From contig CAXKVV010000341.1 in NCBI GenBank assembly GCA_964058805.1, positions 1 to 49,604 on the forward strand: DNA of 49,604 bases, in the 5' to 3' direction. How positions within the stretch are numbered: the stretch's first letter is position 1; every line of letters starts with the position of its first letter. Made by a program: the position numbers and the translations under genes. The notes under the pieces are model-generated. The model saw only the letters and a program-made list of their open reading frames with translations, was not told the DNA's origin and did not search any database. Shown here in pieces: positions 11,527 to 23,410 of this stretch. This stretch comes from Schoenoplectus triqueter (Eukaryota > Streptophyta > Magnoliopsida > Poales > Cyperaceae).

Positions 11527-14500
11527 TGTCAAACCGTGAAAATTAATTAAGAAATAATGAAAATTAAGGTAATAAATAAATTAATTTACCATAAATTAGT
11601 AAATGACGTAAACTGCAATATAAATATATATGTAATGAGAATAACAATGAATTCAAAATTTAAATTTAAATAAATAATAAATCAATAATTAGTTAGAATT
11701 TGAATAAATTTAAATAATAAAATGCATATAATAAATTTTATAATATAGAAAAATAAAAATAAATAAAAATAAATAAATAAACCCTAATTAAAACTTTATC
11801 TCAAAAGTTAAATTTAATATTTATTAAATTATAAATAATTTAAAATTTGATTTAGTAGACGAAATAAATATTCTCATCAATTGATTAAATAAGTTGACAA
11901 AGAAACTAAAATAATAATCATAATTGGTTAAAAATGAACATTTGATTATCAAAACCTAAATTAACGGTTTAACTTAAGACTATAAATTAATTAGTTTCGA
12001 CAAAACTCTGATAATCAAATTGTCATGAAAATAAATCAATTAGTCAATTAAATTGATAATCATTCAGACACACAAATGATTATACGATTCCGACCATAGA
12101 AAATCCAACCGAGCAAAAAGTCAAATCTATTTCTCTCTCCCTTTCTTTTCTTTCTTTTTCTTCTTTTCCTTCTTTTCTTTCCCTTCTCTCTCTCTATCTT
12201 TCGGCTGCCCATAAACTCCCCTTCCCTTTTCTTTCTCTGGCGACACCGAAATCCCTCCATTTTTCTTCCTTTTCTCTTCCGCAAAACCCTTGTTTTTCTT
12301 TCCCCCCTGGCGACACAGCACCGAAGGGGGGGAGGGGAATCCCCTCCTTTCTTTCTTTGGTGACTCGAGAAGCCCTCAAGCCTCACTTTCTCTCTCGCAC
12401 GCCCCATCCCGTTAGCCCCCTCGCTGGTAAGCGGCAAGATTGATGTTGCCTCCGCCCTCTCTCCTGACACCCTTCTCTGGCCGTTGCTTGAAGCTTAAAA
12501 CGGTACTATCTTTCCTCTTTTCCTCGGCCGTGTGGGCCGGGTGCCAAGGGCTGAGCCCGCATCTCTGTTGCTTTTGTTGCTGTTGTCTTTACTCTATACT
12601 GGATTATCTTATGTGTGGCTGATTGATTTGTTGCTGTTGATTTATTGGGTCACTAGTATGATTGATTGTGTTAACTGGTTCTATTGTTCTACACTCGTGT
12701 TGTTATTGGCTATAGGCTGTTGACTTACTCGATCTGTGCTGGTTTTGGTATGTAGACTTGTGCTGGTTTGATCTGTGTCGTTCCGTTATATTTTTGTGGG
12801 CTTTGGTACACTGGTACCATTCGGTACCAATGAAGCGAGGTCTTGTACAGGGATGAAATCCGGGCCCTAGAGTCCTTGTCTGGCTCCTCTGTCTTGTCAT
12901 TGTGTCCGTTGAATTCGATTATTTTGACCTCGGTACCAGTTGTACCAGTGTCCCTCTATTGCTGCCTTGCGGTTGTTTATCGGATTCTTGGTTATTTTGA
13001 TTTTTAGGATGCCTTACTGAGATCTGTTGCATGCAGGCTGATTGAAAAGATAATAATAATTTTAGGGCTAAAGTAATAGTTATGGTAATATCCTTGTTAA
13101 AAGGATATATACGTGATTATGTCTCATATTGCCTTTGTGCTTGGATATGTTGGTTTTCTCCTGGCTTATGGCTTGTTGACCCTATTATCCTTGTTGTACT
13201 TGTGCTGCCTTTGTTGATTCTTGGTTTGTGTTGGGTTGTCTTGCTCAATTTGTGCTATATTTTGTCTTGTTGGTTGTCATGAATGCCGATTTGGAATGAT
13301 AGAAATAATTTAAGGACCAAATTGTATAATCTGATAAGTGGAGGGCCTAAGGTGACTAAATGTGATAATAATCTCTTTTTGAGGGTTGTATGCATAAAAT
13401 AAACCATGGCGGGTAATTATATCTAAATGGATTTGGAGAATGAATTGATCTCAACTAAGTGGGCCGAAAGGTTAATTTAGATAAAAGTATAATTGATTAA
13501 TTAGCAAGTGCCATGATTTTAAAATGTGCGCGGCTGATAAATTGATTAATACTTAAACTTAAACCTGGGAGATGATTACATGATCTGCCTCAATAATGAA
13601 AATCCGAACAGATACAGTGGTTTCGGAGGAAGCCTATGATCCCAAACATATTAAAATACCAACACATTTAATTAAATAAAAATATTAATTAAATTTAGGT
13701 TTAATTGAATTTATTTCCTTTTAATTTGATTTTTTATTCTTAATTCTAGTTTTATATAATATATTTTCTAATTAATAAAAATAATATTAAAATATAAATT
13801 GAGATATAATTAGAGAATATAATACAAATAACTAGGAGTTATAGAATAATAAATGAAGTATAATAATAATTTATGATATAAAATATATATTAATCACTTT
13901 CTCTATTTTTAATAAGAATAATATTAATTATATAATATTATATATTAATCAATTTCTCTAATTTTAGATAATTAAATATCCTAATTATAATTAAATTAAT
14001 GAAGTGACATTAAGCCAACTTAATAAACTAAATAAATTAAGTTAGTTACGTTGATCGACATAAATATAATCTCAAAACACCAACACAGTTTAATTAAAAC
14101 AAACACGTTAAATTAAATTAAGTTTCCTTAATTTCTTTTACTTCTATTAATAAAATCTCTAAATTATAAAAATACTACTAGCATAAATAAAATTAAATAT
14201 AATTAAAGAATATAGTATAAATAATTAAGAGTTATAAAATAATAATTTAAAATATAATAATAAGTTAGATTTTTAAAGTATATATTAATCAATTCTCTAT
14301 TATAAATTGATAAGAATAATAATATTATAATATATAGATATATATTAATTAATTTCTCTATTTTAAATTAATAAGAATAATACTAATATATTAAATATAA
14401 AATATTATATATTAATAAATTTCTCTATTCCTAAATAATTAATTATTCTAATTATAAATTTAATTTAATTAAGTGTTAATAATTAGTTAGCTTAATCAAT

Positions 14501-15355
14501 CAAAATAAAATGTATATCAATTATATTTAATCAAAACAAATATAATCTTAAAATACGAACTTAAATAATAATAATTTTAATTTAGGGTCCGGTATACCCG
14601 GACCTAACCAGACCCAACGGGAATGTGATACTCGCAAATTTAATTTATATTGACTTCACAGGTTCTCAAATATTATCTTGACGAGCCGACGAGTACACTC
14701 AGCATGAGACGGCTGACGAGACCGTGAGTGTCACGAGACTAAGCAATTTGATGCTACCGACCTGATCGAATTATTCTCAGGTACGGTTTTCTGGGATTTA
14801 ATCTTCTTTTCTTCAGAATTAGGAACCCTTATCGAAAATAAAATTGATTTTAAAATAAATCTAAATTGAGGTGTTTTCTGATCAAACATTATTTAGAGAT
14901 CCGAATTGAACTGTCATATACATTCAGTACTTGACCAGCATATTCGATACATACCCGCATGTAGACAGGATAGGAGTAGGACTCGGGAAATAGTCCCGAG
15001 ATAGGATTATGTTAGAGTTAAATAAATAAAGAGATAGATTATAATTAGTAGATTAATATTATTAATATCATTAATTATAAATTAAGTTGCCTTGTATAAC
15101 CAGACCAACGGGTTATATTCCTTTGGTCTGTATATACACTGCGCACCTTTGCTTGTCGGTTATCCACCGACCCCGTCATTTGGCGGGTTCGGCCGTGCTA
15201 GAGTGTTTTTCTTTTGATCAATATTATACTTTTAATATTCTTAATATGATGAAGATTTCTAATCCAAATTTGAGCGATTAGGATATCATGTCTTTCAGTG
15301 TTTAGTGTGGGCGTCCATACCCGAGTCTGGATTCTACCCTGTATTGTTATTTCTC

Positions 15356-15600
15356 GGGATGCGGTCCTCTGGCCCCTAGTGGGTACAGTGTAGGTTCTCA
15401 TTTGTATCATCTGTCATTTTGTCATTTCTCGGGATGGGGTCCTCTAGCCCCTGGTTGGTACAGTGTAGGCTCCCCTTTGGGATGCGGTCCTCTGACCCCA
15501 GGTTGGTACAGTATAGGCTCCCATCTGTATTATATATTTGATTTTGTCATTATTTTTGGGATGCGGTCCTCTGACCCTTAGTTGGTACAGTGTAGGCTTC
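15356..15600 (+). repeat. Tandem repeats inside the Gypsy LTR
   Basis: Four copies of a unit that opens GGGATGCGGTCCTCTG and continues through GGTACAGTGTAGGCTC, starting at 15356, 15431, 15479 and 15558. The third is shorter because the T-rich spacer is missing. A further small direct repeat, GCCCGAnnACnTGCCCGCTT, is seen at about 15867 and 15908. Such LTR repeats often act as transcriptional control elements in plant retrotransposons, but there is no direct evidence here. Confidence 0.85.
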
Positions 15601-16557
15601 CATTTATATTAGTTTCTGATTTGTTATTTCCTGGGTAGTTATCTCTCCTTTTGACGATATGACAACTGAAAGCATAACTTCTTAATCCATTTTGTTTTAT
15701 TATATTATTATTATTCTGTGAGGTGGATCATCAGATTCAGAATACCGAGTACGTGCTTTTAGCCGTCACTCTCCTAGGGCATTATCGCTCCGGGAGGCCG
15801 AATTTTCCCAGGGTATTCAGGACATTGGCGCCCGCTTACTCGAAAATCCTAAGTTTATAAATTGGGCCCGAATACATGCCCGCTTAGGTAAGTCACAAGT
15901 CCAAGGCCCGACCACGTGCCCGCTTGTGGATGGATTGATGATCTGCAACTGGGGTATGTATATATACGGGTGCTTTAAATCTCATATTTTATATATATAT
16001 TTATTATATATTATATTATTATCCATAGATTTTTATAATTTGTGTTTATCTGTCATTACATGTCATTGTATCATAGAGAATTGTTAAAGAGACATATTAA
16101 TTATTATTTTAATATTTAAATAGATAACTATTGCATTTAAATATCAGTATCAGTGTTGGGCCCAGTCTAGGAAAGAATATCAAATCTTAAGGCTGGATCT
16201 AAATCCGTACTGAGTAATTTTTAAAATTACTCACGTTTCTACGGTAGTTGTGGGATCCAGGTATTTCAGGTTCAGGATTTTCTTGGAGCGAGTGTTAGGG
16301 ACAGTCCTACGCGATGACAGAGATGCTTCGCTGCATGTGCACGTGAGCCGGGAAGTGGATTAGGATCTATCGGGCTTCGAGTTTTACTTCTTTCTTTTGG
16401 GTTTTATTTGAGAGATTTGCTGCCCATTCCGATGGAGCTAGCCCGGCCTATGTAGGCGTTGTATACTCTTTGTTCATTCTGGACTATATGGTCATGTATT
16501 GTATTATTATTGTTTTATTTATTCTGAGATTTATCTTATTTTATTTATTTACCTTTT

Positions 16558-16583
16558 CGTACGCACGTCTCGTCGTGCGTACG
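16558..16583. repeat. Perfect hairpin near the LTR end
   Basis: CGTACGCACG and CGTGCGTACG form a perfect 10-bp inverted repeat around a 6-base loop, about 50 bp before the LTR terminus. It may be part of the LTR 3' processing or termination region; the function is unknown. Confidence 0.8.
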
Positions 16584-16632
16584 TGACGGGATTAATCACT
16601 TTAATCCGATTTATTATTTCTAGGGTGTGACA

Positions 16633-17152
16633 CAAACTATCTTGATTTTATATCTATGTCAGTGATTTTGTAGAACTATGAAATAATAAAGAGTTTGCAT
16701 AAAATTTTGTACGAATTCAGGAGTGATGGAGCTGAGACATCGGGTGAGAAAGCTGGAACATCAGGTGAGCAAGCTTTTAAATGAAGGGAGAGAACTGTGA
16801 CATCATGTGCCAAGGAAGAATGATAGAGCTTAGGTACCGGCTAGGTTGCCATTAGTTCTAGTATGTTGTTAGTTATTTGTTTCTTTTTTTAATTAAATTT
16901 TTTTAGGTGTTAGTTTTTTGTCTCTACTATATTTTTTACTTATTTAATTATCTTTTTAATACTAATAATTATTTATTTTTATTTGAATGAGGCATAAGTA
17001 AAAACTTAACGAATATTTTTAAAAAATATTCATAATATTAGTGATATAAAAGGGGGCACCCTTATGAAACAAATGAAATTTCAAATATTCAAGATGGAGA
17101 TTGACTGTCGGATTTAATCAAAAAGACGATATTAAACTCTAAGGTTTGTTTG
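16633..17152. other. Intergenic spacer
   Basis: Lies between the LTR and the first ATT-rich element. It contains a short GC-richer patch (16720-16860) with the near-repeat GAGACATCGGGTGAG/GGAACATCAGGTGAG at about 16734 and 16755. No gene was identified. Confidence 0.5.
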
Positions 17153-18590
17153 GCACATCATGGAATAGCAAAAATAGGAATAAAATTGCTATTCCGACGA
17201 AATAATTTGCCAAATGAATTTTAGACTAAGTAGAAAAGTGCGGAATAGTGCTAATCTGGTATACCAACTTATAGATGGAATACCGGATTAGTTCTCATCG
17301 GAATAGCGATTATTATTTGATTATATTACATTATATTATTATAATATGATTATGAATAAGATTTAGTATTGTTATATTATTATATTATATTTATGATTAT
17401 AATTTACTATTATATTCATATTATGATTATTATTAATTATTATTATTATCATTATATTATTATTATTAAATTATTATTATCATTATTATTATTATTATTA
17501 TATTATATTATCGTTACCATTAGTATTATTATATTATTTATTATTATTATAAATATAATTTTAATATTATATTATTATATTATGAATATAAATATAAATA
17601 TTTTATTATTACATTATTATGATCAAGATTATTTATTATTATATTATTATATTATGATGATTATGATTATGATTATTTACTTATTATTATTTTATTATGT
17701 TGTATTATATTATTATATGTTAATTATAGTTATGATTAATTTATTATTATATTATTATAATTATAATTATTTATAATTATTTTTATGATTATGATTATAT
17801 TTTTATTATTATTTATTATGATTATGATTATTATATTATGATTATATTATTAAAATTATGATTACTTATTATTATTATTTTATTATAATTATGATTGTAA
17901 TTATATTTTTTATTATTATATTACTATATTATGATTATGCTTATATTTTTATTATATTACTATTATATTACTATTATTTATTATGATTATTTTTATTATT
18001 TTATTATATTGTATTATATTATTATATGTTGATTATAGTTAAGATTAATTTATTATTATATTATTATAATTATAATTATTTATAATTATTTTTATGATTA
18101 TGATTATATTTTTATTATTATATGTATTATGATTATGATTATATTGTCATGATTATGACTATAATTATTATTATCATGATTATGATTATATTATTAAAAT
18201 TATGATTACTTATTATTATTATTTTATTATAATTATAATTGTAATTATATTTTTTTTATTATATTACTATATTATGATTATTTTTATATTTTTATTATAT
18301 TACTATTATAATATTAGTATTTATTTTGATTATTTTTATTACTTTATTATTGTTAATATCTTACTATTATAATTATTATTTTACTATTATTATTATTGTC
18401 ATCATCATTATTAGCATCATAATTATTCATATTTTAATTATTCTGAGTAACATCTGTCAAATGATATTTTCGCTCTTCCGAATAGTCAAGAATACCTCTC
18501 TTCTACCACTATTCCAAAAAAATACTATTCTATCACTCTTCTAAAATTACCACTTTTTCAAAGTTATTCCTTAATTTGCCAAACGGACTC
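17153..18590 (+). mobile_element. ATT-core non-autonomous DNA element, copy 1
   Basis: The ends are GGTTTGTTTGGCA and (reverse complement of the right end) GAGTCCGTTTGGCA, matching the GGGTYTGTTTGGCA end style of plant PIF/Harbinger- or hAT-type miniature elements. About 150 bp of ordinary sequence inside each end (left GGAATAGCAAAAATAGGAAT, right CCACTATTCCAAAAAAATAC) flanks a core of roughly 1.1 kb made almost only of ATT, ATTATG and ATTATA words. The long frames there (for example the Ile/Tyr-rich 135-residue one) are composition artefacts. The same flanks and core recur at 20292-21766, 33105-34206 and 49365 onward, proving a dispersed element, not a local microsatellite. The TSD is unclear. 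Confidence 0.75.
17698..18330 (+). repeat. ~310-345-bp tandem duplication inside ATT element copy 1
   Basis: The phrase GTATTATATTATTATATGTT plus its continuation (AATTATAGTTATGATTAATT-like) occurs at about 17702 and 18011, and TATTATAATTATGATTGTAA-like sequence at about 17881 and 18225. The offset is thus about 309 bp at the left and about 344 bp at the right, because the second unit carries extra ATTATG words. The same doubled structure is present in copy 2 but not in copy 3. Confidence 0.7.
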
Positions 18591-19089
18591 TGTAAGTGAA
18601 CATCATGTTAGTGTTGGATATAAAAATATAAAAATGCCACACTGAAACATCATTGTTGATTTTTTTATAAAAATGCTGACACTTACTTTTGACGATACTA
18701 CTCAAATGCAGCTCAACTCAATGAACCTACGGACTATATTTTTATCGAATGAAAAAGAAGAAGAATCTAGTTAACTAAAAGCTTGTTCATAAATCATCCA
18801 TTAATCCTTTTATCATTATAACATCCAGTTTTATCTAAACAAAACATATTTTAGAGATCTAGTCAAATGTTATCAATTCCTAAACTCCCTTTGAATAATG
18901 TAAGGGAATCCCTAAGTACCCTTTGATAAACCCCTCCTAAAAAAACAGATCCTTCAGAGTTCATTTAAGCTGACAAAATAGTTAAAACAACTCCTCTAAG
19001 CCAACTCCAATGGTCCATTTAAATTACTGACAAAACATCCTCTTGTATAACGCATCAGTGTTTTGACAATGAATGCATCCACTCTCTAC
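18591..19089. other. Intergenic, nothing recognised
   Basis: Unique-looking AT-rich sequence between two elements, without a credible frame. Confidence 0.5.
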
Positions 19090-19526
19090 GGGTGTGTTTA
19101 GATGGTGAAAGGATTAATGTAAGGATAACACCGTTTGGGTTAGTATTTGAAAATAGTGTGAGATTAGTAATATCTCGGGAAGTGTGAGAAAAGTGTTAAT
19201 TTTTACTATTCCATATAATATTGTTTGGATGGAAACGTGAGAACAATGGTGAGAATAGTTAAAATAATTAATTATTTTTAAGTATTTTTTAATAATAATA
19301 TTTATTAAATACAACTCTATACTAATATAAAAGAAAAAAATATTTTTTTATTATTTTCACTACCTTTATGAACGCTAATTTGCTAACTCAACGGTTTTTA
19401 TGGGTTAGCGGATTAACACTGTTCTGCTGCTATTGTTGATTTCAATTTTGTGTTTAAAATGTTGCTAAGCAGAAAATAATATTATTATTTTCAAAACAGT
19501 GTTATTCTACACCATCCAAACACCTC
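19090..19526. mobile_element. Tourist-like/MITE element
   Basis: Termini GGGTGTGTTTAGATGGTG and (reverse complement of the right end) GAGGTGTTTGGATGGTG form an imperfect 17-18-bp inverted repeat. Homology between the ends continues inward in patches (GGATAACACCGTTTG versus GAATAACACTGTTTTG). The GTGTTTGGATGG end is common in plant PIF/Harbinger (Tourist) and hAT miniature elements. No TSD is resolvable, possibly because the right flank has been rearranged into tandem copies that include the element's last bases. Confidence 0.6.
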
Positions 19527-19710
19527 TTATGACTCAATTCCTCGATCATCTGCGCGTTTAAACACCCCTTATGACTCAATTCCTCGATCATCTGCGCGTT
19601 TATTTGTGTATAAGAGATTACATAACCCCTATGACTTTTACGACCATACGTGTTTATTTGTCTATAAGAGAATACATAACCATGACTCAATTCCTCGATC
19701 ATTTGCGTTT
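19518..19710 (+). repeat. Compound tandem repeat at a MITE border
   Basis: Two 42-bp units carry GACTCAATTCCTCGATCATC (19531 and 19573), each preceded by AAACACC, i.e. the terminal bases of the adjoining element. They are followed by two units starting ATTTGTGTATAAGAGATTAC-like (about 19601 and 19655); the last one ends in a third copy of the GACTCAATTCCTCGATCAT word at 19684. The duplication therefore post-dates insertion of the element. Confidence 0.8.
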
Positions 19711-20291
19711 GTCACCGTCAGTCAGCATGCATCAAATATTTCCTTCCATCACTAATCATATGATTGTCTGGTTCCATCGAAGCCCACAAAAGATTTCAGT
19801 GAGAAGACTTAAAGGGACTGATATATGTACATTGCTATTCATACGTTAAACGATAGTGAATTTTATGAGAAGGTTCAAATGCCGTTAGTTTTAGTACTGT
19901 CTGCCACCAATTTGTTTTATATTTTATATTTTAAAATTTAATACTTAAATTCTGAATTTATAGTATTTTGATTTCGTTCAACTTTATAATAGATGTAATA
20001 ATGTATGGTCGTAAAAGTCTATAATTTTTAAACTCATTTTATTCAAATAGTAACAAATAAATGCATAAAAATCAATCAATCTTAGTTAACTAAAATCACT
20101 CATTTTTTTATCACTTGATCTAGTATGTACTGTCTTTTAAAAGTCATAAATTTAACAAGTATACATCTATCATAAAAAAATAATAAGATCAATGTTTAAA
20201 TTTAAAATTTGAATATTAAAATTTAAAATATAAATAAAAAATTAGTTGATGGCATCGGATAATTTGTTTACTGTGTGAGGATGTAATTTTT
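19711..20291. other. Intergenic, nothing recognised
   Basis: AT-rich sequence without a recognised gene or element. It separates the border repeats from ATT element copy 2. Confidence 0.5.
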
Positions 20292-21766
20292 GGGTCTGTT
20301 TGGCAAATCAAGGAATAACTTTGGAAGAGTGGTAATTTTGGAAGAGTGATAGAATAGTGTTTTTTTGGAAGAGTGGTATTCTTGACTATTCGGAAGAGCG
20401 AAAATATCGTTTGGCAGTTGTTACTCAGAATAGTTAAAATATGAATAATTATGACATTAATAATGATGATGGTTATAATAATAATAGTAAAATAATAATC
20501 ATAATAGTAAGATAATAATAATAAATTAATAAAAAATAATCATAATAAATAATAATATTATAATAGTAATATAATAAAAATATAAACATAATCATCATAT
20601 AGTAATATAATAATGAAACATTATAATTATAATTACAATCATAATTATAATAATATAATAATAATAAGTAATCATAATTTTAATAATATAATCATAATAT
20701 AATAATAATAATCATAATCATGATAATAATAATTATAGTCATAATCATAATAATATAACCATAATCATAATCATAATAATATAATAATAAAAATATAATC
20801 ATAATCATAAAAATAATTATAAATAATTATAATTATAAATAATTATAATTATAATAATACAATAATAAATTAATCATAACTATAATCAACATATAATAAT
20901 ATACTACAACATAATAAAATAATAATAAAGTAATAAAAAATAATCATAATAAATAATAATATTATAATAGTAATATAATAAAAATATAAACATAATCATA
21001 ATATAGTAATATAATAATAAAAAAAATAATTACAATCATAATTATAATAATAATATAATAATAAGTAACCATAATTTTAATAATATAATCATAATATAAT
21101 AATCATAATCAAAATAATATAATAATAAAAATATAATTATAATCATAAAAATAACTATAAATAATTATAATTATACTAATATAATAATAAATTAATCATA
21201 ACTATAATCAACATATAATAATATAATAAAGGATTATAAAATAATAATAAGTAATAATAATCATAATCATAATCATCATAATATAATAATATAATAATAA
21301 ATAACATTGATCATAATAATATTATAATAAAATAATTATATATTCATAATATAATAATTTAATATTAAAATTATATTTATAATAATAATAAATAATATAA
21401 TAATACTAATGGTAACGATAATATAATAAAATAATGATAATATTAATTTAATAATAATAATAATGTGATAATAATAATAAATAATAATCATAATATTAAT
21501 ATGATAATAAATCATAATCATAAATATAATATAATAATATAATAACACTAAATCTTAATCTTAATCATAATCATAATATAATATAATCAAATAATAATCG
21601 CTATTCCGACGAGAACTAATCCGGTATTCCACCTTATAGGTGGAATACCGGATTAGCACTATTCCGCACTCTTCTACTTAGTCTAAAATTCATTTGACAA
21701 ATTATTTCGTCGGTATAGCAATTATATTCCTAGTTTTTGCTATTCCATGGTGTGCCAAACAAACCC
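20292..21766 (-). mobile_element. ATT-core non-autonomous DNA element, copy 2 (inverted)
   Basis: The same family as 17153-18590 in opposite orientation. It opens GGGTCTGTTTGGCAAATC and closes TGCCAAACAAACCC, a 14-bp inverted repeat with one mismatch. The subterminal flanks match copy 1 closely (CGGAATAGTGCTAATCCGGTAT and GGAAGAGTGGTAATTTTGGAA in reverse complement), and the A+T core shares the doubled module (AATCATAACTATAATCAACA at about 20875 and 21193). It has no coding capacity. Immediate flanks are TTT on the left and TTA on the right, only weakly like a 3-bp TWA duplication, so superfamily assignment stays open. Confidence 0.78.
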
Positions 21767-22037
21767 TTAGTTACGACAAGTGCATTATTTTTTGTACTAT
21801 ATTTTTTTCTTATTTTCTCACGCTGTAAAATTAATTTGGGGATGACAAAAATTTTAAAATCGATATAAGAATATGATTGACTGGACAAATACTTTAATTT
21901 TACAATTACTAATTTGAGAATGCTCTAAGAAGCAAAGAGAAGGAAGAATAAATAAAATATTACAAATCGTATGTTATCCATCATGCAAAATTCACAATAG
22001 GACGGATTGCTAACTCTTACTACCATAGACTTCGAAG

Positions 22038-22628
22038 TAGTGTTGTAAAAAAATTCGGACGGTTAGTCAGACCTGACCTGCGGAATTCGTGGTTGTGATC
22101 CAATATGCGACTCAACCCGTCAGATTTGTGATCCGTTAGAGTCGACGGGTCTAACACGGCACGGTCCCAGGCAAAAAAAAAGTGCTAGATTCGACCCATT
22201 TTGGACCTGTCTCGATTCGACCCGACCCGACCCGTCCAACCCGTGCAAATCTGATCCAATACCCGGTTAACCCAGGAAAATTCAAAAAAATATAGAAAAA
22301 ATTATTTTTTTGATAAAAAATATAAATAGTTTTATATTTTAACATTCTTAATAATTATTTTAGAATTTTTGACAATTTATTTAAATTTTATGAATTATTT
22401 TTAAATTAAAAAAAAAGCTGATCCGTTCTGTTCCCGACCCGACCCGCTCCACCTTTAGACCCGACCCGTCCCTCCCCGCCGACCCGACGGATCTAGGATG
22501 GGTCGTGGCCAATTCCCCCAAAATAGACCCGTTCTAACTCATCCCGTAAAAACTCGTTGAATTGTCCCAACCCATTCTGCCAAAATCCGTCCCATTCCGA
22601 CCCGATCCGACCCGTTTTTAATACACTA
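22038..22628. mobile_element. hAT-like element, CCGACCC word family (older copy)
   Basis: The ends TAGTGTTGTAAAAA and (reverse complement) TAGTGTATTAAAAA are flanked by CTTCGAAG (22030-22037) and GTTCGAAG (22629-22636), an 8-bp duplication with one mismatch as expected for hAT. Inside, clusters of GACCCGACCCG-type words near both ends (22075-22265 and 22420-22620) surround an AT-rich centre at about 22280-22415. There is no transposase frame. The divergent termini suggest age. Confidence 0.7.
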
Positions 22629-23178
22629 GTTCGAAGTATGCAAACTTGCACAATGCAGCCTTAATCATAACTTCGAAGTTGCTAAAAATTCGTGCCAACA
22701 ACATCTAACAGTTTTCTTTTCATATTTTATCAGTTTGCTTGGAATCAAGGATCAATGAACCACATAAAAAAGAATCTGACAACGACGTACATGCTGTTCT
22801 TTATTTGAATTCTGTAATTATCTAACAGATCGAATTTCAAATTTTAGCAACATTATGTTTAATTCAAACTCTATGACCCTAACGCTATACTTTATTTTTG
22901 AAACTGTTAAAACAAGTAAAAGTGAACGTTAGTATAAAAAATATTAGTTTTCCTTTCAAAATCATAGTAGACATATAAAATGTTTTATTTACCACACCTC
23001 CTAATTAAATACAACCTTAATAAATTTTTCAATATGTTTTCCATTAGTGACCAACAACAACATTAAAGAGTTTAATTCCATAATAAATTGGAGTATATAA
23101 GAAATGAAATCTAATCCAAAATCATAAAAGTAAAAAATCTCAAATATTAAGAAAATAACAACGATATTTATAGACTTT
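22629..23178. other. Intergenic, nothing recognised
   Basis: AT-rich sequence with no gene or delimited element seen. Confidence 0.5.
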
Positions 23179-23364
23179 TAGTGATAATAATGATGATGAC
23201 AATAATGATAATATGATAGTAAAATTTTAATAATAACAGTAACAGTAATAATAATACTAGCAGCAATACTACTAGTAATATAACAATAATGATAATATTA
23301 ATAAGAATATAACAATAGTAATAGTAATAATAATAATAATGATAATATAATAATAATAATAGTA

Positions 23365-23409
<45 letters not shown>

Positions 23410-23410
23410 G
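23179..23410. repeat. (AAT)n imperfect trinucleotide tract
   Basis: AAT/GAT/AGT trinucleotides increase in purity rightward and end in a nearly pure (AAT)n run from about 23366 to 23409, directly against the start of the palindromic element at 23411. The frame of Leu/Ile/Tyr runs on the minus strand is a repeat artefact. Confidence 0.85.

Larger units (their letters stand above)
11527..16632 (+). mobile_element. 3' LTR of a Ty3/Gypsy retrotransposon (Tekay/Del-like)
   Basis: The LTR begins TGTCAAACCG right after a polypurine tract and ends CTAGGGTGTGACA, so its termini are the inverted pair TGTCA/TGACA characteristic of Tekay/Del-type elements. At about 5.1 kb it is long but within the range of such LTRs. 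Inside are very AT-rich flanks (11.5-12.1 and 13.6-14.6 kb), a pyrimidine-rich block (12.1-12.4 kb), a GC-richer zone (12.4-13.3 kb) and a cluster of short tandem repeats (15.36-15.6 kb). No 5' LTR or coding interior lies within the window, so the element is 5'-truncated or decayed. The apparent 136-residue minus-strand frame at 12060-12470 is a Lys/Glu/Arg-rich artefact of the pyrimidine tract. A nested insertion inside the LTR is not excluded. Confidence 0.7.

Noticed and set aside
12060..12470. 136-codon basic minus-strand frame
   Set aside because: It reads through a pyrimidine tract inside the Gypsy LTR and gives only Lys/Arg/Glu low complexity, with no start context or domain.
17369..17776. 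135-codon Ile/Tyr/Leu-rich frame (and similar ones in the other ATT tracts)
   Set aside because: It is a translation of ATT/ATTATA repeats; stop codons are rare by composition in that frame, and the element copies do not conserve it as coding sequence.
17153..21766. Treating the ATT tracts as ordinary microsatellites
   Set aside because: Identical non-repetitive flanks and inverted ends recur in several copies, so they belong to a mobile element.
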